A DNA stretch of 64,000 nt from Rhodobium gokarnense (lineage in GTDB: Bacteria > Pseudomonadota > Alphaproteobacteria > Rhizobiales > Rhodobiaceae), in NCBI RefSeq assembly GCF_025961475.1, contig NZ_JAOQNS010000007.1, positions 186,001 to 250,000 of the forward strand, in the 5' to 3' direction. Below, piece after piece: positions 9,103-17,460 of this stretch; position 1 is the first letter of the stretch, and each line of letters opens with the position of its first letter. The notes under the pieces were generated by a model. It ran no database searches. It was not told where the DNA came from and was given only the letters and a program-made list of their open reading frames with translations. The position numbers and the translations under genes are program-made.

Positions 9103-9627
9103 CTACGACGCTAGGGACGGCCTGACGACGTGGTCGGTCGGCTCCTGCTGGCGGCGCTCCTCGCCCTGGTAGTTGCTGCTTTCGGCGCGGCGGCGGTCCG
9201 GCCCGAAATAGGTTCTTGTCTCGATGAACGGGCGCGGATTGACGATGGTGTTGGCGATCCGGAGATAGAGCGATTTCGCCGAAATCGGCTTGCACAGGAA
9301 CTCCGTGATGCCGGCGTCGCGCGCTTCCACCACCCGCTTCTTTTCCGAATGGCCGGTCAGCATGATGATCGGCACGAAGGGGTTGGTGCTGGTCTCGCGA
9401 TTGCGCAGCATCCGCGACAACTCCAGCCCGTCGATGATCGGCATCACCCAGTCGGTGATGACGATGTCCGGCGAGGTCGCCTGGAACGCCTCGAGGCCGG
9501 CGGCGCCGTCCTCGGTCTCGACCACGTCGCGGGCGCCGAAACCGGTCAGCAGCATGCGGATGATGCGGCGCATGTGCGTGTTGTCCTCGACAACAAGGAA
9601 CCTCAAATTCGAGAGGTCCAGCTTCAT
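9103..9627 (-). CDS. CheY-like response regulator with C-terminal tail
   Basis: A 174-residue receiver protein without a DNA-binding domain. Receiver landmarks: Glu14-Asp15 (VVEDN), phospho-acceptor Asp59 (VITDWVMP), Thr91 (MLTG) and Lys113 (LCKP). After the receiver, residues 130-174 form a tail with TYFGPDRRRAESSNY, a motif seen in several alphaproteobacterial single-domain regulators. The start at ATG 9627 directly precedes the receiver fold; an upstream GTG at 9672 would add 15 residues. Its gene lies next to the Hpt gene on the same strand, suggesting one phosphorelay. Confidence 0.85.
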   Translation of the reverse strand: MKLDLSNLRFLVVEDNTHMRRIIRMLLTGFGARDVVETEDGAAGLEAFQATSPDIVITDWVMPIIDGLELSRMLRNRETSTNPFVPIIMLTGHSEKKRVVEARDAGITEFLCKPISAKSLYLRIANTIVNPRPFIETRTYFGPDRRRAESSNYQGEERRQQEPTDHVVRPSLAS

Positions 9628-9769
9628 GATGTCTCGGGTCGCTGCCAACGGTCTTTCCCATGCGCAGATCACAAGATCGCTGTGGCCACGGCATCACGCG
9701 CAGCGGTCAGCGAACCGCATCCTAAAACACGTGCAGTCGATTCGACCGACACCACATGCCCTAGCCGCT

Positions 9770-9830
9770 TGTTTTTGCACGTATCTTGCCCCGAAAACGG
9801 TACCTGCCTCCGGGGGACACGCTTAAGCGG
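9770..9830. repeat. REP-like palindromic element, degenerate copy 2
   Basis: The stretch around TTGTTTTTGCACGTATCTTG and CCCGAAAACGG, closed by CCGGGGGACACGCTTAAG, aligns by eye with the better copy at 29,601-29,660 (TTGTTTTAACGCGTATTCTT, CCGAAAACCGG, GAATACGCTTTAG). The arms have decayed. It lies in the gap between the response regulator and nadK. Confidence 0.45.
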
Positions 9831-9843
9831 CAATAATCCCTGA

Positions 9844-9865
9844 GTCTTGCCGAAAGGGGCAAGAC
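9844..9865 (-). terminator. Hairpin downstream of nadK
   Basis: GTCTTGCC (9844-9851) and GGCAAGAC (9858-9865) form a perfect 8-bp stem with a six-base loop, 67 bases past the nadK stop on the minus strand. No clear T run follows, so termination is only suspected. Confidence 0.35.
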
Positions 9866-9932
9866 GTAATTGGCAGTCATCCAAAGGCTTATGGGGAGGC
9901 TCGGCGGGAAATCGTTAACGAAAGCTTGCCGG

Positions 9933-10715
9933 TCAGTAGCGGAACTGCTCGGTCAGGATGCGCTCGTCCCAGCTATGGTCGGGGTCAAACATGATGATGC
10001 CTTCCGATTTCCGGTCCTGCTGGATGGTGACGCTGGCGACGTCCCGGATCTCGTTGTGGTCGGCGGCGGCGCTGACGGTGCGGGCCTCGGCCTCCAGCAC
10101 GTCGATGGTGACGCGCGCATGGTCGGGGAGCAGGGCGCCGCGCCAGCGCCGGGGCCGGAAGGCGCTGATCGGGGTGAGCGCCATCAGCGGCGCGTAGATC
10201 GGCAGGATCGGGCCGTGGGCGGAGAGGTTATAGGCGGTGCTGCCGGCGGGGGTGGCGAGGAGGATTCCGTCGCAGATCAGCTCTTCCAGCCGCACCTTGC
10301 CGTCGATGGAGATGCGCAGCTTGGCGGCCTGGTAGGTCTGGCGCAGCAGCGAGACCTCGTTGATGGCGCGGGCGACGTGCGCGGTGCCGGAGGTGTCGGT
10401 CACCGTCATCTTCAGCGGATGGATGGTGGTGCGGACGGCGTCGCGCAGGCGCTCCTGCAGGCCGTCCTCGCGGAACTCGTTCATCAGGAAGCCGACCGAG
10501 CCGCGGTTCATGCCGTAGATCGGCTTGCCGCTGTCCATGAACTCGTGCAGCGTGCGCAGCATCAGCCCGTCGCCGCCAAGGGCGACGATGACGTCGGCCG
10601 CATCGGGCGCAACGTCGCCATATTCCTCTATCAGGTGCTGCCGTGCCGTGCGGGCCTCGTCGGTCGGGCTGGCGGCAAAGGCGATGGCAAGTGTCGGCGC
10701 AGGGAATGTCGCCAT
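9933..10715 (-). CDS. nadK: NAD kinase
   Basis: Phosphorylates NAD to NADP in the cytoplasm. The 260-residue protein has the catalytic GGDG (residues 47-50, [14 protein letters not shown]), the NE-containing INEVSLLR segment, and the glycine-rich [15 protein letters not shown] loop. Length agrees with the compact proteobacterial enzyme. ATG 10715 is the family-like start ([13 protein letters not shown]); the frame is open further upstream but that part is not conserved-looking. It is divergent from cutA. Confidence 0.93.
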   Translation of the reverse strand: MATFPAPTLAIAFAASPTDEARTARQHLIEEYGDVAPDAADVIVALGGDGLMLRTLHEFMDSGKPIYGMNRGSVGFLMNEFREDGLQERLRDAVRTTIHPLKMTVTDTSGTAHVARAINEVSLLRQTYQAAKLRISIDGKVRLEELICDGILLATPAGSTAYNLSAHGPILPIYAPLMALTPISAFRPRRWRGALLPDHARVTIDVLEAEARTVSAAADHNEIRDVASVTIQQDRKSEGIIMFDPDHSWDERILTEQFRY

Positions 10716-10868
10716 GGCTGGTTCGATCTGTCCCGGAATCCGCTCTGGAAAGACGTCGGCAGGTGGCGTAGCACGAAGACCGTCACCGCACCAATACGGG
10801 AGCGCCCGAATGCGGCTTATCCGCAATCCGGCATGTGCCCGGCGGCAGGTCGAAAAAGGAGGGACGCC

Positions 10869-11195
10869 ATGACGGAACCGGTTTTCATCTACGCGACGTT
10901 TCCCGATGTCGCCAGTGCCCGCAAGACCGGGCGGATGCTGGTGGAGAACCGGCTGGCGGCCTGCGTCAACATCCTCGACGGCATGGTCTCGGTCTATCGC
11001 TGGGACGGCGAGATCGCCGAGGACGACGAGGTGGTGATGATCGCCAAGACGCGCAGCGACCGGGTCGCGGCGGTAACCTCGGCGATCACCGACGAGCACC
11101 CCTATGACGAGCCTGCCGTGGTGGCGCTGCCGATCGTCGGCGGCAGCGACAGCTTCTGCAGGTGGATCGTCGAGGAGAGCAACGCCCAGGGCTGA
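10869..11195 (+). CDS. cutA: Divalent-cation tolerance protein CutA
   Basis: A 108-residue trimeric CutA1-type protein linked to copper and other divalent-cation tolerance. Family marks are [20 protein letters not shown], the [11 protein letters not shown] segment with its Cys, [19 protein letters not shown] and the closing [13 protein letters not shown]. The start ATG 10869 follows AAAAAGGAGGG at good spacing, which decides the start inside a longer open frame. No partner genes are adjacent. Confidence 0.93.
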   Translation: MTEPVFIYATFPDVASARKTGRMLVENRLAACVNILDGMVSVYRWDGEIAEDDEVVMIAKTRSDRVAAVTSAITDEHPYDEPAVVALPIVGGSDSFCRWIVEESNAQG

Positions 11196-11322
11196 CGGCG
11201 ATCACCGCGACTCGGAGTGGTCTGTGCCGAACGCCTGCCGGCGTCCGAGACGAGCCAGACCGCATGCCCTCGTGGGTCATTCCGAGCCGGCCTTTTGCCT
11301 TCGCCCGTTCCCGGGCAACGCC

Positions 11323-11463
11323 TCAGAAGAGGATCACTTCCAGGGCGACAATGCCCCAGAGCGCGGCCGCAAAGACGAGGCCGGCGCAGACGCTCCTGGC
11401 AAATCCGCCGTCGATCGGGGCGACGCGGCCCGCGGGCCGGCCGGATTCGAATGTGCACGCCAT
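11323..11463 (-). CDS. Small membrane protein, 46 residues
   Basis: A short open frame with start ATG 11463 and stop TGA 11323. The ATG is preceded by the purine-rich GGGAAGCGGAAAG. The product begins with a short polar part (MACTFESGRPAGRVAPIDGG) and then one hydrophobic helix (VCAGLVFAAALWGIVALEVI) ending LF. It therefore looks like a single-span membrane peptide. I do not recognise a family. It sits alone between cutA and cytochrome c'. Evidence is ribosome site, hydrophobic profile and lack of any competing gene. Confidence 0.45.
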   Translation of the reverse strand: MACTFESGRPAGRVAPIDGGFARSVCAGLVFAAALWGIVALEVILF

Positions 11464-11611
11464 CTTTCCGCTTCCCTTTCGTCGCAGCCGATGGGTGACG
11501 CAGACACTGGATAAAGCCTAGCATAAACGCGTATATCGGGGGAGCGCGACGCAATGCATTGACCGACACATTGTCGTGAGGGCGCGATCGGCCGTTGCCT
11601 CATGCCGGAGC

Positions 11612-12061
11612 CTATTTCTTTTCCACCCGGTAGGCGTCGTGGCAGGACTTGCAGTTCTCCGCGACGGATCCGAAGGCGGCCTTGAACTCGTCAAAGCCGT
11701 CGTCGGCGGTCTTGATGGCGCTGGCCGCGTCGGCGCGCATCCCCATCGCCTTGGCCTTGAAGCCGTCCATGTCCTGCCAGATCTTCGGTCCGGCCTCGGT
11801 GTCGGGATCGGCGGAATCGTCGTCGCCGAAGAATTGCGGAAAGCCGGTGATGGCGGCGTAGAAGACGTTCATGGCGAGCTGCGCCCGCGCCGGGTCGTAG
11901 TCCATCTTGCCCTTGGCCATAGCGCCAGCGACCTTGGCCGCGTCGCGCATCGATTGCATCAGCGACTGGCGGGTCTTGATGTCCTCGCTGATCGCCAGCG
12001 CGCTCGTTGCCGCGACCATCGTCAGGGCGCCTGCCATCAGCGCCGTCCGCAACGGTTTCAT
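11612..12061 (-). CDS. Cytochrome c' (class II)
   Basis: A periplasmic class II cytochrome of 149 residues. The signal peptide is MKPLRTALMAGALTMVAATS followed by ALA, cleaved near residue 23. The heme site CKSCH is near the C-terminus (Cys137, Cys140, His141), which is diagnostic of cytochrome c' and c-556 types. Residues 24-136 should form the four-helix bundle. Such proteins bind NO or serve as electron carriers. Class II cytochromes with a residue other than Leu/Phe at the sixth site include c-556; I cannot tell which applies. It is a single gene. Confidence 0.88.
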   Translation of the reverse strand: MKPLRTALMAGALTMVAATSALAISEDIKTRQSLMQSMRDAAKVAGAMAKGKMDYDPARAQLAMNVFYAAITGFPQFFGDDDSADPDTEAGPKIWQDMDGFKAKAMGMRADAASAIKTADDGFDEFKAAFGSVAENCKSCHDAYRVEKK

Positions 12062-12346
12062 CGTCCTTCCTCCCGGTCGGTGTCGTTCCTGGAACGTATC
12101 GTTGGCGGCCCGTTTCCCGGGCGCGGCAAGATCATATTCAGGAAATCGATAGCGTCACAATCGCGGGTGCCAACACGCCTTCGTGAGGCGGCGCCTCTGC
12201 GGGGTCTCGTCCGGGCGCCTGGCGCCGGCGATTTCTCCGCCCGTGCCCTTTCGTTCCGGGCTGCGGGGGGGTACAAATTTTCCAGCCCGCTGCGCGCCAT
12301 GCGCGGCGGGCGCGTTGCATGAAGAAACGTATCAGGGAGAGAAAAA

Positions 12347-13846
12347 ATGACCGCAGAGATCGGGCATTTCATCGGCGGCAAGACCGTATCCGGTCAGTCG
12401 GGGCGGTTCGGGGACGTTTTCGACCCCAATCTGGGGACGGTTCAGGCCAAGGTCGCGCTGGCCTCCAAGGCGGAAATGGAGGCGGCGATCGCCAATGCCG
12501 AGGCGGCCCAGGTCGACTGGGCGGCGCAGAACCCGCAGCGGCGCGCGCGGGTGTTCTTCAAGTTCCTCGAACTTGCCGAGAAGGAAAAGCCGGAACTCGC
12601 CAAGCTGCTCTCCAAGGAGCACGGCAAGACGGTCCCTGACGCCATGGGCGACGTGCAGCGCGGGCTGGAAGTGGTCGAGTTCGCCTGCGGCATCCCGCAT
12701 CTCCTGAAGGGCGAGTTCACCGACGGCGCAGGGCCGGGCATCGACATGTACTCCATGCGCCAGCCGCTCGGCGTCGTTGCCGGCATCACGCCGTTCAACT
12801 TCCCGGCGATGATCCCGATGTGGAAATTCGCGCCGGCGATCGCCTGCGGCAATGCGATGATCCTGAAGCCGTCGGAGCGCGATCCGTCGGTGCCGATGCG
12901 GCTTGCCGAGCTGATGCTCGCCGCCGGCCTGCCGGAGGGCGTCCTCAACGTCGTCAACGGCGACAAGGAGGCGGTCGACACGCTGCTCACCGACCCGCGC
13001 GTCAAGGGCGTCGGCTTCGTCGGCTCCTCGGCGATCGCCCAGTACATCTATTCGACCTGCGCGGCCAACGGAAAGCGCGCCCAGTGCTTCGGCGGCGCCA
13101 AGAACCACATGATCGTGATGCCGGATGCGGACCTCGACCAGACGGTCGATGCGCTGATCGGCGCCGGCTACGGCTCGGCCGGCGAGCGCTGCATGGCGAT
13201 CTCGGTCGCCGTGCCGGTGGGCGAGGGCACCGCCAATGCGCTGATGGAAAAGCTGGTGCCGCGGGTGGAGGCCCTGAAGATCGGCCCGTCGCACGACCCG
13301 GACGCCGACTACGGTCCGCTGGTGACGCGCCAGGCGCTCGACCGGGTGCGCGGCTATGTGGATCTCGGCGTCAAGGAGGGCGCGGAGCTCGTTGTCGACG
13401 GCCGCGACTTCGTCATGCAGGGCTATGAGGACGGCTACTTCATGGGCGGCTGCCTGTTCGACAAGGTGACGCCGGACATGCAGATCTACAAGGACGAGAT
13501 CTTCGGCCCGGTGCTGTCGGTGGTCCGCGCCCACGACTACGACGAGGCCCTGAAGCTCCCGAGCACCCACGAATACGGCAACGGTGTCGCCATCTTCACC
13601 CGCGATGGCGATGCCGCCCGCGATTTCGCGGCCAAGGTCAATGTCGGCATGGTCGGCATCAACGTGCCGATCCCGGTGCCGCTCGCCTACCACACCTTCG
13701 GGGGCTGGAAGGCGTCGGGCTTCAACGACCTCAACCAACACGGCCCGGATTCGATCCGCTTCTACACCCGCACCAAGACGGTCACCTCGCGCTGGCCGTC
13801 GGGCGTCAAGGAAGGGGCCGAATTCGTCATCCCGACGATGTCCTGA
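12347..13846 (+). CDS. mmsA: CoA-acylating methylmalonate-semialdehyde dehydrogenase
   Basis: Converts methylmalonate or malonate semialdehyde plus CoA and NAD to propionyl-/acetyl-CoA in valine and inositol breakdown. The 499-residue protein has PFNFPAMIPMW at the NAD site, KPSERDPSVP, the family-specific GGAKNHMIVMPDAD, and catalytic Cys282 in AGERCMAISVAVP. As in true MmsA, the general-base Glu of other aldehyde dehydrogenases is replaced by the GAKNH stretch. The ATG follows AGGGAGAGAAAA. It stands alone; a 3-hydroxyisobutyrate-dehydrogenase-family gene occurs far downstream at 28,122 but is not linked. Confidence 0.94.
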   Translation: MTAEIGHFIGGKTVSGQSGRFGDVFDPNLGTVQAKVALASKAEMEAAIANAEAAQVDWAAQNPQRRARVFFKFLELAEKEKPELAKLLSKEHGKTVPDAMGDVQRGLEVVEFACGIPHLLKGEFTDGAGPGIDMYSMRQPLGVVAGITPFNFPAMIPMWKFAPAIACGNAMILKPSERDPSVPMRLAELMLAAGLPEGVLNVVNGDKEAVDTLLTDPRVKGVGFVGSSAIAQYIYSTCAANGKRAQCFGGAKNHMIVMPDADLDQTVDALIGAGYGSAGERCMAISVAVPVGEGTANALMEKLVPRVEALKIGPSHDPDADYGPLVTRQALDRVRGYVDLGVKEGAELVVDGRDFVMQGYEDGYFMGGCLFDKVTPDMQIYKDEIFGPVLSVVRAHDYDEALKLPSTHEYGNGVAIFTRDGDAARDFAAKVNVGMVGINVPIPVPLAYHTFGGWKASGFNDLNQHGPDSIRFYTRTKTVTSRWPSGVKEGAEFVIPTMS

Positions 13847-13873
13847 TCGGCACCTGCCCGCATTTCCGCCCCG

Positions 13874-13903
13874 CGCGGCGGCCGTCTTGCCGCGGCCGCC
13901 GCG
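13874..13903 (+). terminator. Hairpin downstream of mmsA
   Basis: CGCGGCGGCC and GGCCGCCGCG form a perfect 10-bp GC stem with a ten-base loop, 28 bases past the mmsA stop, followed by ATTGTTG. It is a likely terminator despite the weak T run. Confidence 0.5.
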
Positions 13904-14050
13904 ATTGTTGATCACACGGGGCCTTGCCGCACTGCAAAAAAACAGTAGTTTTAGAGGCGTTCGATCGGCGAAGTCCCTGACGCTGCAGCGCAGCACTCGT
14001 TGTGCCGCAACGCGGGGGGCGTCGGGGAACCCAAGGGAAAGGCAGGTCCG

Positions 14051-14377
14051 ATGTTTCTGGCAATGAACCGTTTTCAGGTAATCAAGGACAAGGCGGGCGA
14101 CTTCGAGGCGATGTGGCTCGGCCGCGACAGCGACCTGCCGAACAATCCGGGCTTCGTGGAGTTCCGCCTCCTGCGCGGGCCGGAACACGAGGACTACATC
14201 CTCTATGCCTCGCACACCTTCTGGGAGAGCGAGGACGACTTCGTTGCCTGGACCAAGTCGGAAAGCTTCCGCAAGGCGCACAAGAACGCCGGCAAATCCT
14301 CCGATCCGGTGACCCTCGGCCATCCGAATTTCGAGAGCTTCGAGACGCTGCAAACGATCGGCAAGTCCGACGGATAG
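14051..14377 (+). CDS. HmuQ-like heme-degrading monooxygenase (ABM fold)
   Basis: A 108-residue antibiotic-biosynthesis-monooxygenase-fold protein resembling the rhizobial heme oxygenases HmuQ/HmuD, which open heme to release iron. Supporting segments are MFLAMNRFQVIKDKAGDFEAM, NPGFVEFRLLRGP and the heme-pocket part WTKSESFRKAHKN with its Trp and His. ATG 14051 gives the canonical N-terminus and is preceded by GGGAAAGGCAGG. No heme transporter is adjacent. The next gene is a peroxiredoxin on the same strand after 193 bases. Confidence 0.75.
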   Translation: MFLAMNRFQVIKDKAGDFEAMWLGRDSDLPNNPGFVEFRLLRGPEHEDYILYASHTFWESEDDFVAWTKSESFRKAHKNAGKSSDPVTLGHPNFESFETLQTIGKSDG

Positions 14378-14511
14378 GGGAGGCTTCTCCAAAAATTCGG
14401 CGGCGCAGCGTCAGGAGGGTTTCGCACCGGCTGCTTTCATTTTATAACCGTTCTCAACTGTCTGCCTCCCGGACTGTTGTGTCTTCGGACAATCTCATCT
14501 TCGCCCTTTCG

Positions 14512-14529
14512 CCGGATCGTTCGATCCGG
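14512..14529. promoter_or_regulatory. Palindrome upstream of peroxiredoxin gene
   Basis: CCGGATCG-TT-CGATCCGG is a perfect inverted repeat with 8-bp arms, 41 bases before the peroxiredoxin ATG. Its position suits an operator or a 5'-leader hairpin. No known regulator consensus is matched with certainty. Confidence 0.35.
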
Positions 14530-14570
14530 TTTCAAACGATCAAGTCCCAACCCTGTCAAGGAGTGAACCC

Positions 14571-15107
14571 ATGCCTGTGGTCAACACTGTACCCCAGACC
14601 GTTTTCAAGACCCGCGTGCGCAACGAGGCGCTCGGCGGCCCGAATCCGTTCGAGTGGAAGGACGTCACCTCCGAGGATCTCTTCAAGGGCAAGCGCGTCG
14701 TCATCTTCTCGCTGCCGGGCGCCTTCACGCCGACCTGCTCGACCAGCCACCTGCCGCGCTATGAGGAGCTCTACGACGAGTTCAAGGCCCAGGGCATCGA
14801 CGAGATCATCTGCATCTCGGTCAACGACGCCTTCGTCATGTACCAGTGGGGCAAGCACCAGGGCGCCGAGAAGGTGTTCCTGCTGCCGGACGGCAATGGC
14901 GAGTTCACCCGCAAGATGGGCATGCTGGTTGACAAGTCGAACCTCGGCTTCGGCATGCGCTCCTGGCGCTACGCTGCGGTGGTCAACGACGGCACCATCG
15001 AGAAGATGTTCATCGAGCCGGATTACAGCGACAACTGCCCGTCCGACCCGTTCGAGGTCAGCGACGCCGACACGGTCCTCGCCTGGCTGAAGAGCAGCAC
15101 CCACTAA
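14571..15107 (+). CDS. Peroxiredoxin (Prx5-type, redoxin family)
   Basis: Reduces hydrogen peroxide and alkyl hydroperoxides. The 178-residue protein carries the peroxidatic cysteine Cys56 in [15 protein letters not shown], the signature of Prx5-type/hybrid peroxiredoxins, plus [15 protein letters not shown] and [11 protein letters not shown]. No fused glutaredoxin domain is present, so the reductant must come from another protein. The start ATG 14571 follows CAAGGAGTG. A strong bidirectional terminator lies downstream. Confidence 0.92.
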   Translation: MPVVNTVPQTVFKTRVRNEALGGPNPFEWKDVTSEDLFKGKRVVIFSLPGAFTPTCSTSHLPRYEELYDEFKAQGIDEIICISVNDAFVMYQWGKHQGAEKVFLLPDGNGEFTRKMGMLVDKSNLGFGMRSWRYAAVVNDGTIEKMFIEPDYSDNCPSDPFEVSDADTVLAWLKSSTH

Positions 15108-15261
15108 TTCTGGGTGTTCGGCGCAAAGGCGCCGGCGCCGTCGACACGGATTTTCCGTACTGACTACGGAAGATCGACAAGTCGGATAGCCAACTTATAG
15201 GTGTGCTTGCCGCGACCTCTCGCACGATGGGTCATGGAGGAGCGCGCACGACAAGCTCGAA

Positions 15262-15299
15262 AAAGAGGCCCGCGCCGACACCGGTGCGGGCCTTTTCTT
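15262..15299. terminator. Bidirectional rho-independent terminator
   Basis: AAAAGAGGCCCGCGCCG, a four-base loop, and CGGTGCGGGCCTTTTCTT form an 11-bp GC core flanked by A-rich and T-rich arms. It sits between convergent genes (peroxiredoxin and cytochrome c peroxidase) and should end transcription in both directions. Confidence 0.78.
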
Positions 15300-15332
15300 G
15301 TCCGGACCTTTTGAGGAATCCGGCGGGAGAAT

Positions 15333-16508
15333 TCAGTCGTCTTTCAACAGGTGCTCGTAGCGCTTGTCGGTCAGCGTTTTCAGGAACGCGACGAGGGCGT
15401 CGATGCGCTTGTCTTCGAGGGCAGGCCCCGATTCCAGCTCCTTCAGCGAGATGTTTTCGGCGACCTCCGGCTGGCGCCAGGGCTGGCCGGTCTCGGGGTT
15501 GACCTGGCGCTCCGGGTTCTTGGAATTGTACTTGTTGTAGAACAGGATCGCGGTCCGCAGCTTGGTGAAGACGCCGTTGTGCATATAGGGGCCGGTGACG
15601 GCGACGTTGCGCAGGGTCGGCACCTTGAACTTGCCGGCCTCGGCCGGATCGTCGACGGCCGGATTGTCCAACAGGCCGCGGTCCACATGGTCCTTGGCGA
15701 CGCCGTTGAGGACGCGCACGGCCGTGTTCGCCGGGATTCCGATGTTGTGGTACTCGTAGTTGGAGAAGGTCTCCTGCTTCTGGCCCGGCAGCCGGCGCAA
15801 CTGGTGGCACTGGTTGCAGTTGGTGAACTGCTGGGAGAAGAACAGCAGCCGGCCGAGTTCCTCCTGGTCGGTCAGCTTGACCTCGCCGCGCAGGAACCGG
15901 TCGTATTTGGAATCGAACGGGGCGAAGGTGTCGGTCCCCTCGAAGGCGGCGATCGCCGCGGCCATTGCGCCATAGGCGGCCTCGTCGGTCGCAAAGACGT
16001 CCTTGCCGAACAGCCGCGGAAAGGCCTCCGCATAGGCCGGATTGTCCTTCAGGCGTTCCACCACGGCCGCCTTGTGGGGCATGCCCATCTCGATCGGATT
16101 GAGCGGCGGGCCGCCGGCCTGGCCGGCAAGGTCCTTCTCGCGACCGTCGAGGAACTGGCCGCCGACATATTTGCCGTCCTCGCGCCTATGAAAGGGCGGC
16201 GAGAAGACGGCATAGGAGGCGGTCGGGGCGTTGCGGTCGCCGAGCGACGATCCGTCGTCGCCGAGCGAGACGGCGCGGCCGGCATCGGTCTCGCGCGGGT
16301 CCGTGAAGCCGTTGTCCGGACTGTGGCAGGTGGCGCAGGCCTGGGTGCCGTTCTTAGACAGGTTGGTGTCGAAGAACAGCGCTTCGCCCAGATCTTCCAT
16401 GGTGGCGTATTGCGGCTCCGCCGCCCATAGCGGCGCGGGGCCAAGGCCGGCGGCGGCAAGGCCTGCTGCCAGAAGGAGGGCCGGAAAGGTCGCTTTTCGT
16501 CCAGTCAT
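15333..16508 (-). CDS. ccpA: Di-heme cytochrome c peroxidase
   Basis: Periplasmic enzyme reducing hydrogen peroxide with electrons from small c-type cytochromes (a MauG relative). The 391-residue protein has a signal peptide (hydrophobic residues 7-30 ending PLWAA), the N-terminal heme site CATCH (58-62) and the second heme site CNQCH (231-235). RNVAVTGPYMHNGVF near the C-terminus carries the distal Met typical of bacterial CcP. I choose ATG 16508, which gives a compact signal peptide, over a start 15 codons upstream. An FNR-like box lies about 140 bases upstream, and many such genes are oxygen-regulated. Confidence 0.9.
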   Translation of the reverse strand: MTGRKATFPALLLAAGLAAAGLGPAPLWAAEPQYATMEDLGEALFFDTNLSKNGTQACATCHSPDNGFTDPRETDAGRAVSLGDDGSSLGDRNAPTASYAVFSPPFHRREDGKYVGGQFLDGREKDLAGQAGGPPLNPIEMGMPHKAAVVERLKDNPAYAEAFPRLFGKDVFATDEAAYGAMAAAIAAFEGTDTFAPFDSKYDRFLRGEVKLTDQEELGRLLFFSQQFTNCNQCHQLRRLPGQKQETFSNYEYHNIGIPANTAVRVLNGVAKDHVDRGLLDNPAVDDPAEAGKFKVPTLRNVAVTGPYMHNGVFTKLRTAILFYNKYNSKNPERQVNPETGQPWRQPEVAENISLKELESGPALEDKRIDALVAFLKTLTDKRYEHLLKDD

Positions 16509-16639
16509 CGCGGTCTCGTGCTTCTTGCAGCGTTCTTGCGGTCGCCCGCGCACTCTTGCGGCGCCGCGGCGGGAGGGCTCCCAAGCGCCATAGCATCATG
16601 TGCGATTGCGAGTGAATAGCGAATCCGGCCCTTAAGGCC

Positions 16640-16653
16640 ATGATCGAGGTCAA
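16640..16653 (-). promoter_or_regulatory. FNR/FixK-like box upstream of cytochrome c peroxidase
   Basis: On the minus strand the sequence reads TTGACCTCGATCAT, an 8-of-10 match to TTGAT-N4-ATCAA. A TATTCA hexamer on the same strand lies about 31 bases downstream (centre to centre), the spacing of an FNR class II promoter. The match is imperfect, so this is a candidate only. Confidence 0.35.
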
Positions 16654-16773
16654 AGGCGTAAAAAAACCTGCTTGGGGCGTTGGTGTTTTCGTCGCCCGGC
16701 CGGCCGCGGCTTCAGGGATCCCGGCCTGCCGCTCGCGGTCCTTGCCGGGAAAAGCGGCATCGGAACGCCGCTT

Positions 16774-17460
16774 TCAGCAATAGCCGTGCGCCCTGGCGAA
16801 GGCGGCCACGCTTTCGATCGCCAGTCTGACGTAATCGCGGTTGCCGTGATGGACGTCGGTGGCGATCCCGGCGCCGAATTTGTCCTTCATGAAACGGCCG
16901 TCATTGGTCTCGGGCGGCGTTGCGATGACCGGAACGCCGGCCGCGGCGAGGCGGGCGCGGACCGTGTCGCGATAGCGCCGGTCGGTGTCGACCAGCACCT
17001 CTTCCTCGATACCGCGGAGCGTCGCCTCGGTCAGACGGATGAGCGGCGCCTCGATGACGACGATGGGGATGTCTTTCTCCTTGCAGGCCTTGATGAGCCG
17101 GAACATCGCGGCGAGCCGGTCGTCGACGACGGCGTCCATGACGGCGTCGGACACGGGAGACAGTTTCGGGAAAGCCTTGTGCAGCGTCCAGTGGCAATGG
17201 CGCTGCCAGGTGTCGTTGCGCGAAATCGGGCTGGAATGGAACGGTCCGGACAGGACGTTGAGGTCGGACGGCAGGAGGGTGACGTCGAGGGGCGGCACGC
17301 CCTCCCAATTGTCGGCGAAAATATGCAGGCCGCGATCTTCCTCGGTCAGGCGGAAGGACAGGACGTTCTGGCCATGGGAGCCGAAGACCTCAATGCCCTC
17401 CGGGATCGTCCCGAGCTTGCGGATGCGGTTGGCGTGGGAATCCCCGAAGATCTTGATCAT
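16774..17460 (-). CDS. SGNH/GDSL-like hydrolase-fold protein
   Basis: A 228-residue protein starting MIKIFGDSHANRIRK, where GDSH replaces the GDSL block and supplies the nucleophile Ser. DVHHGN near the C-terminus offers the catalytic Asp/His. Such proteins are esterases or acyl-modifying enzymes; the substrate is unknown. Its ATG overlaps the stop of the GSCFA gene by four bases (ATGA), so both are translated from one transcript and probably act in the same pathway, perhaps on a surface polysaccharide. No signal peptide is visible. Confidence 0.65.
   Translation of the reverse strand: MIKIFGDSHANRIRKLGTIPEGIEVFGSHGQNVLSFRLTEEDRGLHIFADNWEGVPPLDVTLLPSDLNVLSGPFHSSPISRNDTWQRHCHWTLHKAFPKLSPVSDAVMDAVVDDRLAAMFRLIKACKEKDIPIVVIEAPLIRLTEATLRGIEEEVLVDTDRRYRDTVRARLAAAGVPVIATPPETNDGRFMKDKFGAGIATDVHHGNRDYVRLAIESVAAFARAHGYC

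Noticed and set aside
13950-13966. Irr/ICE-like site (TTTAGAGGCGTTC) upstream of the heme oxygenase-like gene
   Set aside because: Only one half matches the TTTAGAA-N3-TTCTAAA consensus; the other half is largely different.
12332-14392. 686-codon open frame on the minus strand opposite mmsA and the heme oxygenase gene
   Set aside because: It is an antisense shadow of high-GC coding DNA: composition is Arg/His/Asp-rich without domains, and it spans three clear features on the other strand.
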